Shown piece by piece: positions 22,391 to 34,526 of a DNA stretch of 64,000 nt (the first letter of the stretch is position 1; every line of letters begins with the position of its first letter). The position numbers and the translations under genes were made by a program. Under the pieces are notes generated by a model, which was not told the DNA's origin, ran no database searches, and saw only the letters and a list, made by a program, of their open reading frames with translations. The DNA comes from Lutjanus erythropterus (taxonomy: Eukaryota > Chordata > Actinopteri > Lutjaniformes > Lutjanidae), in NCBI GenBank assembly GCA_020091685.1, contig CM034599.1, positions 21,624,424-21,688,423 on the forward strand. The letters are read 5' to 3'.

Positions 22391-23561
22391 CGCATTCAGC
22401 CTGAGCACACCTTCTGTCTGCCTCTCACACAGTTTGCTCATGTGTCTGGGTATGTTTTGCCTTTTGACTGACCTTCTCCTGCTGTTGTAATCTGATGATG
22501 TTTTATGAGTTTGCGAGGGGGGAAAAAAAAGACGCAATGGGCGAGAGCTAATGTTCTCTGTGATGTGTGTTTGCTCTTAGTTCACATTCCAACCATAACA
22601 ATCTGAATCATCAGTTAAAAAGGCTGCTTTGGTGTGTGTGTTTCCAAAAAAGATCTCGCGTTTTATCCAGAAATGCGGCGAGGAGGAGAAGCTCAACTTG
22701 TAAAACTCGGTAACTCCACCATCAGCATGGGAAAGTATGTGCGGTCTGGGCTAGTCCTGTTCCATAGTGTTTTCATGTGTGTGTGTGAGTGTGTGTGCGC
22801 ATTTACATCAGTATATCTCCTCCCTTTTAAAGTGTGTGTGTGTGTTTCTGCTACAGCCGAGTCTTTGGGCTGTACCTCCATGAGGTTAGAGTACCATGGT
22901 TTCTCACGCTGGTCAGAGGAGCTCGTAAAAGAGTCAATGAGAGGTTGATGTCATTCACCAAACCGCAGCTGGTCTATTTGTGACTCTGTTAACGAAAGAA
23001 CGGCTGGACGGACAGATGAACTCGGTTTGGGGTTTTACAGAAAAGTCCTACGGATCATCTAGCTGAAGACAGATCTGTTGACCTGTATTAGTGCGCACAC
23101 AAACCCGCTCTCTTCCTGTCTTGTTCTGATATGTCCCCTTTCCCCCTCATGTAGGCCAAAAGAAACATCTCGGCAGCTATTAAACCAGGCTTCGACTCTT
23201 TATGAGTGGCTGTAATGTTTTTAGTGAGCTGTTATTACACCGTGTCCAGTTTCAGTCGCTCCACTGATGTATCGTCTAAAAACCTGCACTGCACCGGCCT
23301 TATTGATGTGGCTTCACTTCCAGCAGCATGAAACAGGCAAGCTCAATCTTTCCTCTCTCTTGTTGTTGTCCCTCTTTTATCCGCTGGCTCTTTTTACTTT
23401 TAGTCCATATCTGTTTTCTTGTCTCCACACATTTCCTCACACATTTTCATTATTTCTGTCTATGGAATGTCCTCATTTTGTTCATTCATCCCTCTTTTCC
23501 AGCCTCGTCCTGACAGTTTTTAGTGCTGTCAAATCTCACAGCGAAAAATCTTTGTTTTGCA
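22391..23561. other. Non-coding stretch, GT-rich patch
   Basis: No gene recognised. 22775-22850 is GTGTGT-rich and makes the open frame at 22634. 23350-23500 is T/C-rich. No splice-bounded open segment with a recognisable domain. Confidence 0.5.
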
Positions 23562-23905
23562 CACTGTTAGAAATGAAGGTGCTGACTTGAAACATAACGG
23601 ATTCTTTGGTTTGTGCCTTGTGTGTGCCTTCATGAGAAGGCAGAGAACCCTTTACTGGTGTAATGGCTCCACCCAGAACCCACTCTGGGGGTTCTGTCCA
23701 GAACCTTTTCACCTTCTAAGGTGGTTGTACCAAAAACCTTTCTATATCTCAACAGTTTTACTCAGAATCCACCCAGGGGGTTCTATTCAGTACCCTTTTA
23801 TCTTCCAAGAACCCTAAATAATCCCATACCACAAAGAGGGGTTCTTCAGAATCAAATGATTCTCAGCCCTTCAGAACTCTTTTAGAACCCTTTATTCTAA
23901 GAGTG
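23562..23905 (-). mobile_element. Short CACT...AGTG MITE, same family as 44162
   Basis: Left end CACTGTTAGAAATGAAGGTG; the right end reverse-complements to CACTCTTAGAATAAAGGGTT. That second sequence matches the left end of the copy at 44162-45084 (CACTCTTAGAAAAAAGGGTT), so this copy lies in the opposite orientation. The interior repeats AGAACCC / GGGTTCT words that can pair, for example AGAACCC and GGGTTCT flanking ACTCTGG at 23676-23696. No open frame. Target duplication not evident. Confidence 0.7.
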
Positions 23906-24289
23906 TATGATGTGTGTGTATATTGAATGTGTGTGTCTGCATACAAAATCAGCAAATTCCTCACTATCAGTATCTCAGGGGGGCATATGATGGTATGGAA
24001 ATTTGTTCAGCACAGCCCCTAATAGTTCTGCAGTGAGCATAGTGTGGCAGCTCTGGAAAAGAGTGGGAGAGTGAAGTGGAGGAAGATAGGAGAGATGCGA
24101 AAGAAAGAGAGAGAAGAATGTGGAAAACTGCATCACAAATGGCATAATGCTTAGCATTTAGATGCGAGGGGCAGATCCATAATTCATGTTGCTAATGAAA
24201 GCTAGGAGGTAGCCGGTGAGTGTGGAGGGGACCATGCTGATCAGATGGGAGGTAATAGCATTACCATACAGATAGAGTTAATGTGCTTC

Positions 24290-24440
24290 CAGCCACACCC
24301 CCTTCTACTTTCTCCACTCCTCATCTTTCCCCTTTTCTTCCCTTTCCTCTTCTCTTCTCTTCCATGCCCTTCTTTCATCTCCTCTTATATCCTCTCTTCG
24401 CCTCTAATTTGTCCTCTCCTCCCGTTGTGTCCCACTCCTT
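24290..24440 (+). repeat. Pyrimidine-rich tract
   Basis: About 150 bases of nearly pure C/T on the + strand, with irregular CTTTCC and CTCTT words. It explains the serine/leucine-rich open frames here. Not a gene. Confidence 0.75.
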
Positions 24441-24529
24441 TTACAATAATAGTAGAAAAAAATGATACTCTGTCCCTCCACAGCAAAAAGACAGAAGTCT
24501 TATGCACTTAAAATATCAACCTGCACACA

Positions 24530-24616
24530 GTGCTGGTCCAGAAAAAATCACTGTTACACTGTCTGGTTTTGCTGCAAGCCAAATTTCAGTGCAAGACAAT
24601 AAAGACTGAAGTGAAG
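24530..24616 (+). mobile_element. LINE 3' end fragment
   Basis: GCTGCAAGCCAAATTTCAGT, then CAAGACAATAAAGACTGAAG, then TGAAGTGAGG follow the usual end of fish non-LTR retrotransposons: a CAATAAAG signal followed by a short tandem tail. No coding part is attached on the left. Confidence 0.45.
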
Positions 24617-24639
24617 TGAGGTCATTTTTTCTAGCTACC

Positions 24640-24760
24640 ACTGTTGGGGAATGTGACTTTTAAAAGTAACTTGTTACATTAGAAAATTACTGCCATTAAA
24701 AAGTAACTTGTTCCGTTACAGAGTTACCTACTGAGAAAAGTAACTTGTATACATGCATTG
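24640..24760. mobile_element. Fragment of AAGTAACTTGTTAC-type fish repeat
   Basis: TGTTGGGGAATGTGACTTTT, AAAAGTAACTTGTTAC, AAAAAGTAACTTGTTCCGTT and GAGAAAAGTAACTTG form the characteristic opening of an abundant fish element whose ends are full of AAAGTAAC words. The far end is not identified. 24950-25000 may still belong to it. Confidence 0.5.
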
Positions 24761-27700
24761 CCAAAAATGAAAACCCATTTGCATTTCCTTGTGAATGTTG
24801 ATTATATTGTGCTGACGATTTAATATGTTGTTGTAACTGAACTTTAATTTAATCCTGTCACTTGTGTTGGAAGTGTTGCGAAATGGTTGATTCATGACCC
24901 TAAAATGAGGAGTTATATACATTATACCCCCTCATTTAACTAGAAAAACCAGGTGGCAGGTGGCTGTAGGGAGATCAGCACGGAGCTGCTTAAATGACCC
25001 GCGCTGATAACATCCTGCTTGCTGCTGGCTATATTGCATGTTATTGCCAGTAGGAAACATCTAAATGCGACAATATAAAACATGTTTTCTTTGTAGAAAA
25101 TACAAACTTAGGAAGATAGAAAGCACTCACCCACCTGAGGTGTCAGGTTGGGAAATTCGCTCACTAATATGTAACCAGCTACCAGCCACTTTAATATTAT
25201 TACCAGCATTTGGCTGGTGGGTGATTCTAATTTCCTATCCTGGATGTGGTTTGATTCCATTACAGAGGCACAGGTGCGCTGCTGGAGCACACCAGAATGT
25301 CTCTCCACCACTTTTTTTTATTGTTTTATTGCTCTTTGCTTATTGCTAAGTGAGAAAATAAAAGTATTCACAGTTTGCACATTGATAATAATGATATGTT
25401 TTTAAGCAACAGTTCAGATAGAGCACTGTTTTTGCAGTGTTTTCCAGTTGTTTTGTGTGATGTGATGCAGTCGCAACACTGAGGCAGACAGACAGAGACA
25501 GGCAGATTTACAATTGTGTAATATGGGAATAGGATGGGGTTGGACTGTTGTTTTTATAATGGGGGATTTGTTCAATACATCCATCTTGAGACTTGACTGA
25601 GACAGTCTACAGTTTCAGTGTCTGTGGAGACCTCAGGCCAGGTCTGTTCTCAAATGCAAAAAAGTCACCCTCAGAGTCTCCTTCAGTGACAGGTGCAGGC
25701 GACGGTATTTCTTGCAGTGGTGGAAATGCTGTAAAATTGTGACAACATACTGCCTCTTTGAAAACTTAAAGGAGAAATCTGAAATATATTTACTGTAATA
25801 AATTCTAAAATTACCATGACATGTCATGAGGCATTAAGGAAACATGTCAAGTTGAAATACTCGCTTCTGTGACAATAGTGTCCGCCTTTGAGATTTCTAT
25901 TCTGGCCTGTAATCTGTTATTTTTTGCCTGTTCCATTTGAATTCAAATTATTGTTGAAAGTGTAAGTGTCTGTCAAAAATGATCTTTTAGAAGGTGTAGA
26001 TGTTTATAACTGTGCAATATGTTACTCAGTCAGAGCAGTGGGTTTTTGTTTTCAGGATATCAGGTTTAGCTTTATACATAAACAGACAGCTGACAGTTAT
26101 AAACAACCGATCAACCTTTAACCAAATAACTGATTACTTGTTTAGATTCAGTATTGTTTTAAACACACGGTACTGAAAAATTATTGAACTACCAATACTT
26201 TTGACAGTCTCCTCTCCTCTCCTCTCCTCTCCTCTCCTCTCCCTTTCATTCCCTTTCCTTCCCTTCCTCTCCCCTCCTCTCCTCTCACGGTGCCAGCGGC
26301 TCCTGTTCCACTGCCTCCGCAGGCCTCGGTTTGCCTTGGCCTCTCACCACAGAATATAGACTGAATGATTTGCTCCTACTCTGTTAAAAAGAGCTGATAT
26401 TGGCAGGAAAGGATGTTGAAAGAACGCGTGCCATCCACAGGAGACTGGAAAAGCACAGAGTGTTGAGTGTGTGTGTCGGTGTTCAGGGTAGCAGGTGTGT
26501 GTTTGTCACTCTGCCTGTGTCCTTGTGTAAAAGTATGTACATGTGTGTTTCTGTGGTCAGCGACTGGGAGAGACATGGGGCCTCAGCAGGTAACTGGGCC
26601 CGGGCTTCTGTGAGTCATTTGGCTTTGGTGACAGATGTGTGGCTGCAGGCCCTTCTGTGGTTGTGTCAGAAGCTCGGCCAGAGTCGTTTCTCGCTGCAGA
26701 GGAGGACCTGAGAGATTGGATTCCATTTTTAAGATTATTATTTTGCTGGACTGGGAAGATGGAGTGGTAAGAGACTGGGAAGATGGCAGGACAAGGAGGG
26801 CTGAGAGAGCTGGATTCTAACTCACGATGCCCGTGATGAGGATGTGGACTCAAGGCACAATACATATAGTGTCACTCCCAGCACTGTGTAAACTGTCTGT
26901 GCATTAATGCTATCTTCAAAGTGCGGTTCAAAAGGCAGCTGTGGGTGAAGCCTGCACTCTGCTGTTCCACAGATAAGACTGGTTTTGAGTTCTCATTGGC
27001 AACATGTCAGAGGGAAAAAAGTAATTTCAGAGAGAGGATATTGCAGGTGTTTAGGCCCCTGATCTGAGTGTGAAGTAGAAAGGCCTGGCCGGCACTTACG
27101 ACTCAGCCTTCATTTTCAACAGATGCACTCACAAACAGAGCAGCGAGGAAAGTGTCGCCCAAGGGCACATCAGCCAAGCAAGCAGAGAGGAAGTCAGAGA
27201 TGTGGTTATCATTTCTTTTGATGAAGCCACAGAGGGCTAAAGGGCCCATAGTCGAATACGCTGCCCTCTCCCGCCTTTTGTCTGTTCAGAGTCTGATGGT
27301 CAAAGGCCCGAGACTTCTGACTTCAAACTGCCTGCATTTCAAAGGGTCCATTCAGACAGTCACTCCATCAGTCTGTCAGTCAGTCTGTCAGTTAGTCCAT
27401 CACTTAGTCGATATAATGATTCTGCCCGTCGCTCTGAGCTCCTTATGCCCATTGGTTATCTCTCCAGGCTTTCTCATACATTCATTTATGAGCTCAGCCC
27501 ATTCTGTCCCAGGGAGGGGTCTGATTGGATTGTCAGATCTCAGTTTTCCTCTATAACTGTTCATCTCATCTACACATTTCACTCATGCTTTCTCCCCCGG
27601 TCCTCAAACTGAGACTCTTTAAACGTTTAAGAGCCATCCACCGTCTATTGCCTTCAGCTTGCTTGCAGACCTGCATAGCAAGGGGACGGGGAGGTTATAG

Positions 27701-28045
27701 ATTGTCTGCATGTGTGTAGTGTGTACTATATTTGCATGCAATGGCCTTTGTGTGCATATACATGCGCTGTATGAACATATGTGTGTTGTGAAGACCCTAT
27801 GGCCTATTTCAGAAGAGCCAATCTAAGTAATGAAAGGAGTGAGAAGGGGATAGGGAGTGCATTGGTGGGAGGCAGCAGGAGAGAGGGAAGGAGCACTGGG
27901 TCCAAATTATAATACAAATCATATCAAGTCAATCATAAAAGCAGTTGAGATTTACTAGTTTCATTTCACTTCCCGAGATTCTTCAGTTTAATAGGGCAGC
28001 TGGGAGAAGAGAGCGCAGGATTGCATGGGTGAAATGGGAAGTGCG
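24761..28045. other. Non-coding stretch with low-complexity tracts
   Basis: No gene recognised. Apart from the pyrimidine array at 26208, this holds a GT-rich patch (26455-26560), a short direct duplication GACTGGGAAGATGG (26749-26783) and an AGTC/TGTC-rich run (27358-27410). Open frames here have no domain. Confidence 0.5.
26208..26286 (+). repeat. (CCTCT)n pentanucleotide tract with pyrimidine flank
   Basis: Six or so perfect CCTCT units (26211-26240), continuing as CCCTTTC/CCTT variants and returning to CCTCT near the end. Pure homopyrimidine on the + strand. A longer array of the same unit lies at 51343-51393. Confidence 0.85.
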
Positions 28046-28080
28046 TGCATGCATGCATGTGTGTGTGTGTGTGTGTGTGC
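28046..28080 (+). repeat. (TGCA)n(GT)n compound microsatellite
   Basis: GCATGCATGCATG followed by about eleven GT units. Confidence 0.9.
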
Positions 28081-28240
28081 ACGCAATCTATGAATAACCC
28101 TCCACAAGCCATCTCAACCACTGGCTCACAGCCCCCAAGCTGGAGATAGAACAGCAACGTCTTACAGGCATCTATTATTGAAGAAGCTGAGCTGGTAGGA
28201 AGGCTACCAAACCCCTGTCCAACTGTAAACACTGGAAATG

Positions 28241-28256
28241 AAAAAAAAAAAAAAAA
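28241..28256 (+). repeat. Poly-A tract, 16 bases
   Basis: Uninterrupted A run, which could be an old retroposon tail. The 200 bases before it show no recognisable SINE or LINE. Confidence 0.8.
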
Positions 28257-28454
28257 CAACTCTGCAGATACCTGTCCTGCTAAAGAATACAAGATATCAA
28301 GATTAAAACACAGTACATTTACAGTGCCCATGAATTTGTCTCATCACCTTTTATATTCAATATTCTACCTGTAAATTCTTTTAATGAGGCTTTTAGGTAG
28401 TTAATAACTTAGTTTTACTGATTTTTGTAGTGTGCATTCAAAGACTAAAACTCT

Positions 28455-28790
28455 TAAAGGACCAGTTCGTAGGATTTTGTGGCATCTTGTGGTGAACTTT
28501 CAGACTGCAAACACCTTGCACCACCTTCTCCCTCCAAGTGTGTAGGAGAACCCACGGTGGCCAAGAAATTTGTGTAAAGTACCAAAGGCCGAATCAAGAA
28601 CTAGGGTTTGGTTTGTCCATTTTAGGCTACTGTAGGAACATGGTGGTGCATGAAAGAGAACCTGCGACCTCTTAAGACATAAAGAGCTTATTTTAAGGTA
28701 ACAAAAGTACAGCACTTCTTATTTGCATGAGATTTTACATAACTAAAAACATAGTTACAAAGATACAAGGTGATGTATTTATAATTTACA
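28455..28790 (+). mobile_element. Teleost interspersed repeat, 5' two-thirds
   Basis: Starts TTAAAGGACCAGTTCGTAGG and ATTTTGTGGCATCTTGTGGT, then GTGTAGGAGAACCCACGGTG, TTTGGTTTGTCCATTTTAGG, CTACTGTAGGAACATGGTGG and AAAGAGCTTATTTTAAGGTA. A minus-strand copy of its later part is at 3435-3612. Family members normally end in an inverted CACTGGTCCTTT. That end is missing here, so this copy is truncated near 28790. Confidence 0.65.
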
Positions 28791-28814
28791 ATAAGGTTTT
28801 ATAACAAGATTTCA

Positions 28815-29100
28815 GTGTAGTTCCCTCTTGATTGATTTTTTTTCATTGCAATTAACTGAAGAGATAAAAACACAGGACAAAGTAATTTATATGGAGGATT
28901 GTGAGAATGAATGAAGCATTCTTACAGCCTGAGGGAAGAAGCTGCTCTGTAGTCTGGCAGTAGGCAGCGGATACTTCTGCAAGACCATTGATTTCCTCCT
29001 GATATGAAGTTTCATCGTTTGAAAATGGCCAATGATGGGGGTGTCAACTGTGACCATCACAATGAGCGTACAGCCCTGGGGGGCTCTGGTTTTTAGCACT
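28815..29100 (-). pseudogene. LINE remnant: reverse-transcriptase motif joined to C-terminus
   Basis: On the minus strand a 70-codon frame begins near TRAPQGC, the APQGC block of LINE reverse transcriptases (family form GAPQGCVLSPLL). Within about 20 codons it jumps to a C-terminal style text, ARLQSSFFPQAVRML, resembling the RLxxSFFPQAVRLLN ending of fish LINE ORF2. The YADD catalytic box and all between are deleted. A short 3' untranslated part probably reaches 28815. A full ORF2 would be around 1000 residues, so this is a relic. Confidence 0.5.
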
Positions 29101-29279
29101 AGAGCGGAGGAGGTGACACCATTTCTGACACATTCTGCTGATAAATAAAATAAAATGTTGCAACTTTAAAATACTGCTAATTCCAGAGTCCACAAGGTCC
29201 ATTTGCTACGCGTTCTGTCAAAAACAAAATGATCTAGAAAAGCATCCTCCTGCTTCTTTTAACTGGCGAACGAAACTTT

Positions 29280-29475
29280 GTGTGGAAAAATGTAAACATA
29301 GTCTCTTCCTACCTGCATGCTGACCCAGTGGTAGACATCAAGAATAACTATATAAGAACAGCCAGTTTTCTTGCTGATGGTCTTTTTTGCTCAGGTAGGT
29401 GTAGAGGTATCAGTATTAAATTTGGACTCATTCATAACCAGTTAAAAACTCTTTGTAGTATGTTTAATTTAACTG
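29280..29475 (+). repeat. Unclassified repeat family R, right part
   Basis: Matches 50215-50385: AATAACTATATAAGAACAG against AATAACTATACAGAAATAC, GATGGTCTTTTTTGCTCAGG against GATGGTCTCATTTGCTCATG, TATCAGTATTAAATTTGGAC against CATCAGTATTAAACTGAGAC, and ATAACCAGTTAAAAAC against ATGACCAGTTAAAGAC. I do not know the family. It has no coding content. Confidence 0.6.
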
Positions 29476-30699
29476 AAGTCAGAATATAAACATTTTGAAC
29501 ATCTATAATCTGAAGTTCCATGACAATTGGTCAAGTCCATGTCTGTTGCGGTGTGCAGAAAATGCTTTGTGATGAATAGTCGTCTTTGGTGTGGACTGAA
29601 GGCAAACAAACCCATTTCGTGGTTACAGAGAACAATGGCCACACAGTAAGCCCACTGAGTCTGTGCAAAGGGAAACAAAAACATCCCAGGCTCTAGTATG
29701 ATTGAGTAAAAGTGGTGCTCTCAGTGTGAAAACACCGGAGCTTTTCAAGACCGTAGGTTGTCGTTTGTGAAGCCCAGTTCTCAAAGCAAAGTCAAAGCGA
29801 GGTAGTGAGGGCATTCTTTAGCTTTGTATCTGAATTTCTAACTCAACTTTAGGAGATTGTTTTCAAGTCCTCTGGCTGCTGGGTTGTTTTATTTGGCTAT
29901 TCTTAAAAAAACAATATGAAACCAAATATCCAAGTGTAAAAAACAGTGTTTCTTTAATTACATGAAGCAGTCTAATGTGTGCTTGCATCATCAGAAAAGA
30001 TTCAAAGGAGAAATCTGCCTGTGTAGCAGAGCATTTATATTTGTGTTTACCCATGCATGACTGGCTGTTTGCCTATCTTATCGCTCCCAATCACCGTGTT
30101 GTGATTTTGTATTTTGTGCATGTATACACAAAGCCGCGCCTGATGTTTGGACATTGAGACGTTCATTGTTAAGCTGTCAGAATTGTCTGAGCAGGCAGAG
30201 ATGGACATCAGTCTATGTGACAGCCAACGATCCAACTGTCATACCTCTCCATAGACATCCCTACTCCATCATGCTGCCATATAGGGAAGTGGTAAAAGAG
30301 GATGGACAGAGAGGAGAGAGTGATGGAGAAGACAGGAAAGTGGAGGAGTAGGAAGTCAAAAGTAGGCAGGGCAGGATGAGAGATACTTTGTTTAACTTTA
30401 AGCTGGACATGGTATGATATTTTTAAAAACAGTATAACAGTATTAATAGGGATATTTTTGACACAGTCATTAAAATACATCTGTTTTTGTGCATTGGAGC
30501 TTAAGAATAATTTTTTCTACATAACTAGCTAGCTACTTAAGAGTGTCCATGAAAAAATAGCAGCAGGAAAATGTCAACGGGCGTGGATGAAATTGAATTT
30601 GTACAAGTTTAAGTCGACTGACAGAAATACGACTCTTACATCAGCATCGACACTTTGAATGTTAAAACTGTTAAGCTCACTGCTCCTAGCAGCTGCTAC

Positions 30700-31200
30700 A
30701 TGGATCATAGCCTGGCATCTGGATTTCTCAGTTCAGTTTTGATTTCCAAGGGGCGTTATCAACAGGTGCAGACCAAACGCTTCTGCCAATTGGATAGACA
30801 TACAAACAATCACAGCAATAAAATGTGACCTACAACCAGTCAAATCAATGGCATGGGTCACGTACTAAAATGTATTTCTAAAACATCTAAGGCCAGGCAT
30901 GGAACGGTCTTGATATTCAGTCTTGAATATTGGATCAGCACTCCTAGTTTGACAGTTTTGTCTGAGTTTCATGCCTTGTGCTTGAGACATGTGACTTTTT
31001 TAAATCTGGACCAGTGACACTCCTTTATCAGTCGTTGTATAAAACCCACCCCATATTAGAAAATGGTTGTGATTGGCCCAAAGAGAGCCAGGATGGGTGG
31101 AAATGCTCTGAATCAGAGGGTGACCAGATGTATGTGTCAGATGAAACGTGCACTTTCAGATTAATCTGGTTTCCAGGCTATATGGAGGTATTAATTTCAT
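30700..31200 (+). repeat. Possible old fish repeat
   Basis: Phrases such as CAACCAGTCAAATCAATGGC, AAAACCCACCCCATATTAG, GTTGTGATTGGCCCAAAGAG and TCTGGTTTCCAGGCTA recall an interspersed fish element. The 105-codon frame at 30978 runs through it and has no domain. There is no second copy in this window to confirm it. Confidence 0.3.
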
Positions 31201-32639
31201 TCCTTCATATGGCAGTTGTTCACTGGAGGCATACTCTAATAAAATGGGCTTTCTCACACCTCCACATTTACGGATGCATTGAGCATGAGTCCTGAGCATG
31301 TCAAAGATGGCTAATGTGCTGTTGGTCTCCCACACACATGAATAGTAAAAGACAGTTTAATCATACAATTCATCTAAACCTTCCAAATGTTTTGAACCAA
31401 ATAGATACAGCTTTGATAATACACTAGGTCATTGAAGTTGGCTTATGATGCTTAAAGAAAATCCACAGTTTTACGGCGACTAATTTTACACTGATAGTGT
31501 ACTGGGGAAAAAAAAATGCTTTTTTGAGCCAGGATGACTCATGTGATGAATGCAGAATTTGGTGCCATTCCTGGGGGCTTGAACTGCCACCGCAGCCTCT
31601 GTGTCAACTCAAAATGGTATTGGCAGGATGGAGACATCACTGATGATTGGTTAGAGCAAAACAAAACAAAATAACCATAATAATGTTTCTGTTCCTTGTT
31701 GGTACACATTCATTGGTTTCCAGCTTCCTCAACCCTTAACTACATACAAATACTGATGATTAAACACACCATCCTCAGTGTGCTCGGCACCTCTTTTCAT
31801 CTGTTTTGATCTGCAGGATGATGAAACCACATTCACATAGTTGCACTGATTCGTCAGCCACCTGCTCTGTCAGCCCTGGGGGGTTATCAATTAGCATTCT
31901 CACAGTCCTTTTTTCACTCCACACACACAGGGCAAATAGAAGCGCATACCAATGTGATAAAGCCTAATAAGAGCCTACAGGTGTAGGAATCTCCTACACT
32001 GCATAAATCTGAAGAACCAAATGACTTTCTGACCCAAGCCAGAGAGGAGCCGCAGCAATCAAATAGGCCACAGCACATTAGACTGCTTTAATTTAGGTTC
32101 TGTCATGTACTGTATGTGTGGAAAAAAAATTGAATCTTGTTCAGTGTTTTTTAATCTTAACAGGAGCAGAGTAGTGAATTGGTCCTTGGGATGTTCGTTT
32201 AGTTTGCCCAGTTTGTGTCTTTTCTTACGCTGTTGCATGTTCGAGAAGGATTGCTTTATGATGGGGTGAAGACTTTGACCGACCTCTCTGCCTAGAATTC
32301 TTGGTTCAGGTGCTTCCAGTATCGAGGTATGTGAGTGTTTGTTTGTTTTTTTCTTCAGGAAATAAACATCTGAGTATGTTGACATTAGCCAGTGTATTCT
32401 TGAATGCTAGTTCAGCTCACGCATGTCAAGATTGATTCCTTTTCACCCATTTGTGATGTTTCAATAAAAGCAGTTTGTCTCAGCTCCATCAAAAGGAACT
32501 CGGGTGTCAGCAGTGGACTCTTGGCTTTCAAAATAAAGTTAATCTTTCCTTCAAGGTAACCTTATTGCTAGTTGACAAAGTATTACCTTCCATCTTAAAG
32601 CATTAATGGCTTTTGGTATGCAGTCCTATTTCGATGTTT
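31200..32639. other. Non-coding stretch, no clear feature
   Basis: No gene, RNA or repeat end recognised. A good acceptor, TTTTGATCTGCAG at 31817, leads into an open frame but no donor follows. Confidence 0.5.
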
Positions 32640-32990
32640 AACACATACACAAAATGATTCAATGATGACGTTTTGTATCCAAAAAGGCAAAGGTCAACTT
32701 CACTGTGATATCATAGTAATCTGCAAAAATCCTTGAAGGTCTCTGTACATCCTCTGTGCTAAAACTAGTATTTAAGTGTGTTTCCTTTTGGTAGTTATTC
32801 ACTGGAGTGATAAATGTCAGTAGCGATAACTACTTTGCCAAAAAACACACTTAAAACCTTTTATCAAAGCCCATCAAAGTCTTCTCTCTGTATGAGTTTG
32901 GATAGACATGGACACAACGTGTGACTTGACTTGTTGGCAGAGTCATATAACCACAATACAGTGACTCTAGTTTTACTGCTGTCACAGGCT
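32640..32990 (+). repeat. Fish repeat family S, fragment 1
   Basis: ATGATGACGTTTTGTATCCA, AAAGGCAAAGGTCAACTTCA, CTGTGATATCATAGTAAT and, at the end, GGCAGAGTCATATAACCACA followed by AGTGACTCTAGTTTT. The last block matches 35594-35635 (GGCAGAGGCATAAAACCACA, AGTAATTCTAGTGTTTT), and family order joins the two loci. The middle is degraded. Class uncertain, possibly a retrotransposon 3' region. Confidence 0.5.
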
Positions 32991-33959
32991 ATCAGTGACA
33001 CCAGAGAGAGTTCTTAATCATCTTAAATTAAAGCATCATTTGTGTGGTAGGACATTTCCTCTGTGCCAAAAACCTCAATTTCTTTGAGGGGTGGAGGAAA
33101 GGGTGTAAGTGTATGACGCTGTTCCCATAAAGTTTCACTGATGTTTAAATCAAGTGATCTGTGTTAATGACAACGCTCTTAAATTTGTTTAGCAGTGTGA
33201 ACAGGATGGGAGTGTATGGGAGTGTAACTATCTGGGAAACATCATGAGGAAATGGTGTTAACACCACTGGGTGTGCTTAATTCTGCAGAATGGCCTCATA
33301 TTCCTCGGCTGTAATGTGATTTTGCAGAGCAGTCATCAGAAGTAGTTACACCTACAAGATGACTACCCATGAAACCGCATACCCACAAGCACACTGCAGA
33401 AAATAATACACGAAGATGGAGGCTACAAACTTTCTTTCCTCAAGTTTAGCCAAAATACATTTGAAGGAATGGAAGGAAGGTTTACTGGTGGCAGCACTGC
33501 AGCAGTAGAAAAAGTTATATTATCTTAGAAATCAATGTGGAACAATTTATCTGCTGAGATGTAAAATATTGGTAGGCAGCTGTAGAGCGCAGCGCTGTCC
33601 AATGTAGCCTTGTTTGGGTAGTTTGAGAGAATGTTTTTGTTTGTGCTTCAATGATTGACAGTATTGATCCTGGGAATGAGCTATAACAGCAGATGCAGTC
33701 ATGTGTTCATTCACTTACAGGAAGTTATACCTGATCACTCAAGCACACGTCACACTGACCTTTCTCTGTGATTTGACATGACTCCATTTTCCATGCAGAC
33801 ACACACAAACACGCGCACATATTCTGCGAACACATACTGACCTTTGTTTGATATGTAACAGTGTGCTCATTTTCCATAAAAGCCTGTAGCAGCACCAACA
33901 GTCTGGAACAAGAGAAAACATGAATTCAGGGAAAATAGAGGGGAAGAGAGGGGGAGTGC

Positions 33960-33978
33960 AAAAAAAAAAAAAAAAAAA
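33960..33978 (+). repeat. Poly-A tract, 19 bases
   Basis: Uninterrupted A run after GGGGGAGTGC. The upstream 100 bases are purine-rich but match no SINE that I know. Confidence 0.85.
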
Positions 33979-34499
33979 CGCATAAAAGAGAAAGGTCATA
34001 TGTGGCTCAGAGAGTTAAGATCTCAGTCACTGCCCTCAGCTGAAGTCTTTGACAGTAGGTAAGACCTTTTTCCGTGGGCTTTTCAAAACCATTATTATTT
34101 GAAGAACTGCTTGAAGATCTAAATCTGGATGGAGAAGAAGACCTGTATAGTGTCCATCATTAATGGCTCCATGCCTTTTTGCTTTCGACAAGTGCCTGTA
34201 CATCCGTTGTCCCATACGCTTACGGTTTGTCCTCATTCATTTCTGATTTAGACCAAAGAGTCTAAGATTAAGTGCCTTTAAGTGCATTTTCTTCTTCGCT
34301 GGTGCACTGTTTTTCCATTTTAAATTCACTCAGCAGAGGGTTTATGACACGTGTTGGCCTGAGTAATGTGCTGCTCCTTTGGCTGAAGAGGACCTCTCAG
34401 ATGGATCACATGCTGTGCAGTAATGACCCCTTTCACAGTGGGCAGTCCCAGTTTGACTTTCAACCGATAGATTGGCATTATTGGCTGTTATTGGGTTAT

Positions 34500-34526
34500 C
34501 ACACACACACACACACACACATACAC
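34500..34526 (+). repeat. (CA)n microsatellite
   Basis: Eleven CA units followed by TACACA. Confidence 0.9.

Noticed and set aside
29380-29402. TTTTTTGCTCAG|GTAGGT junction as a ratchet site
   Set aside because: It lies in repeat family R, and the related copy at 50300 reads CATGTAGGT, so the AG is copy-specific.
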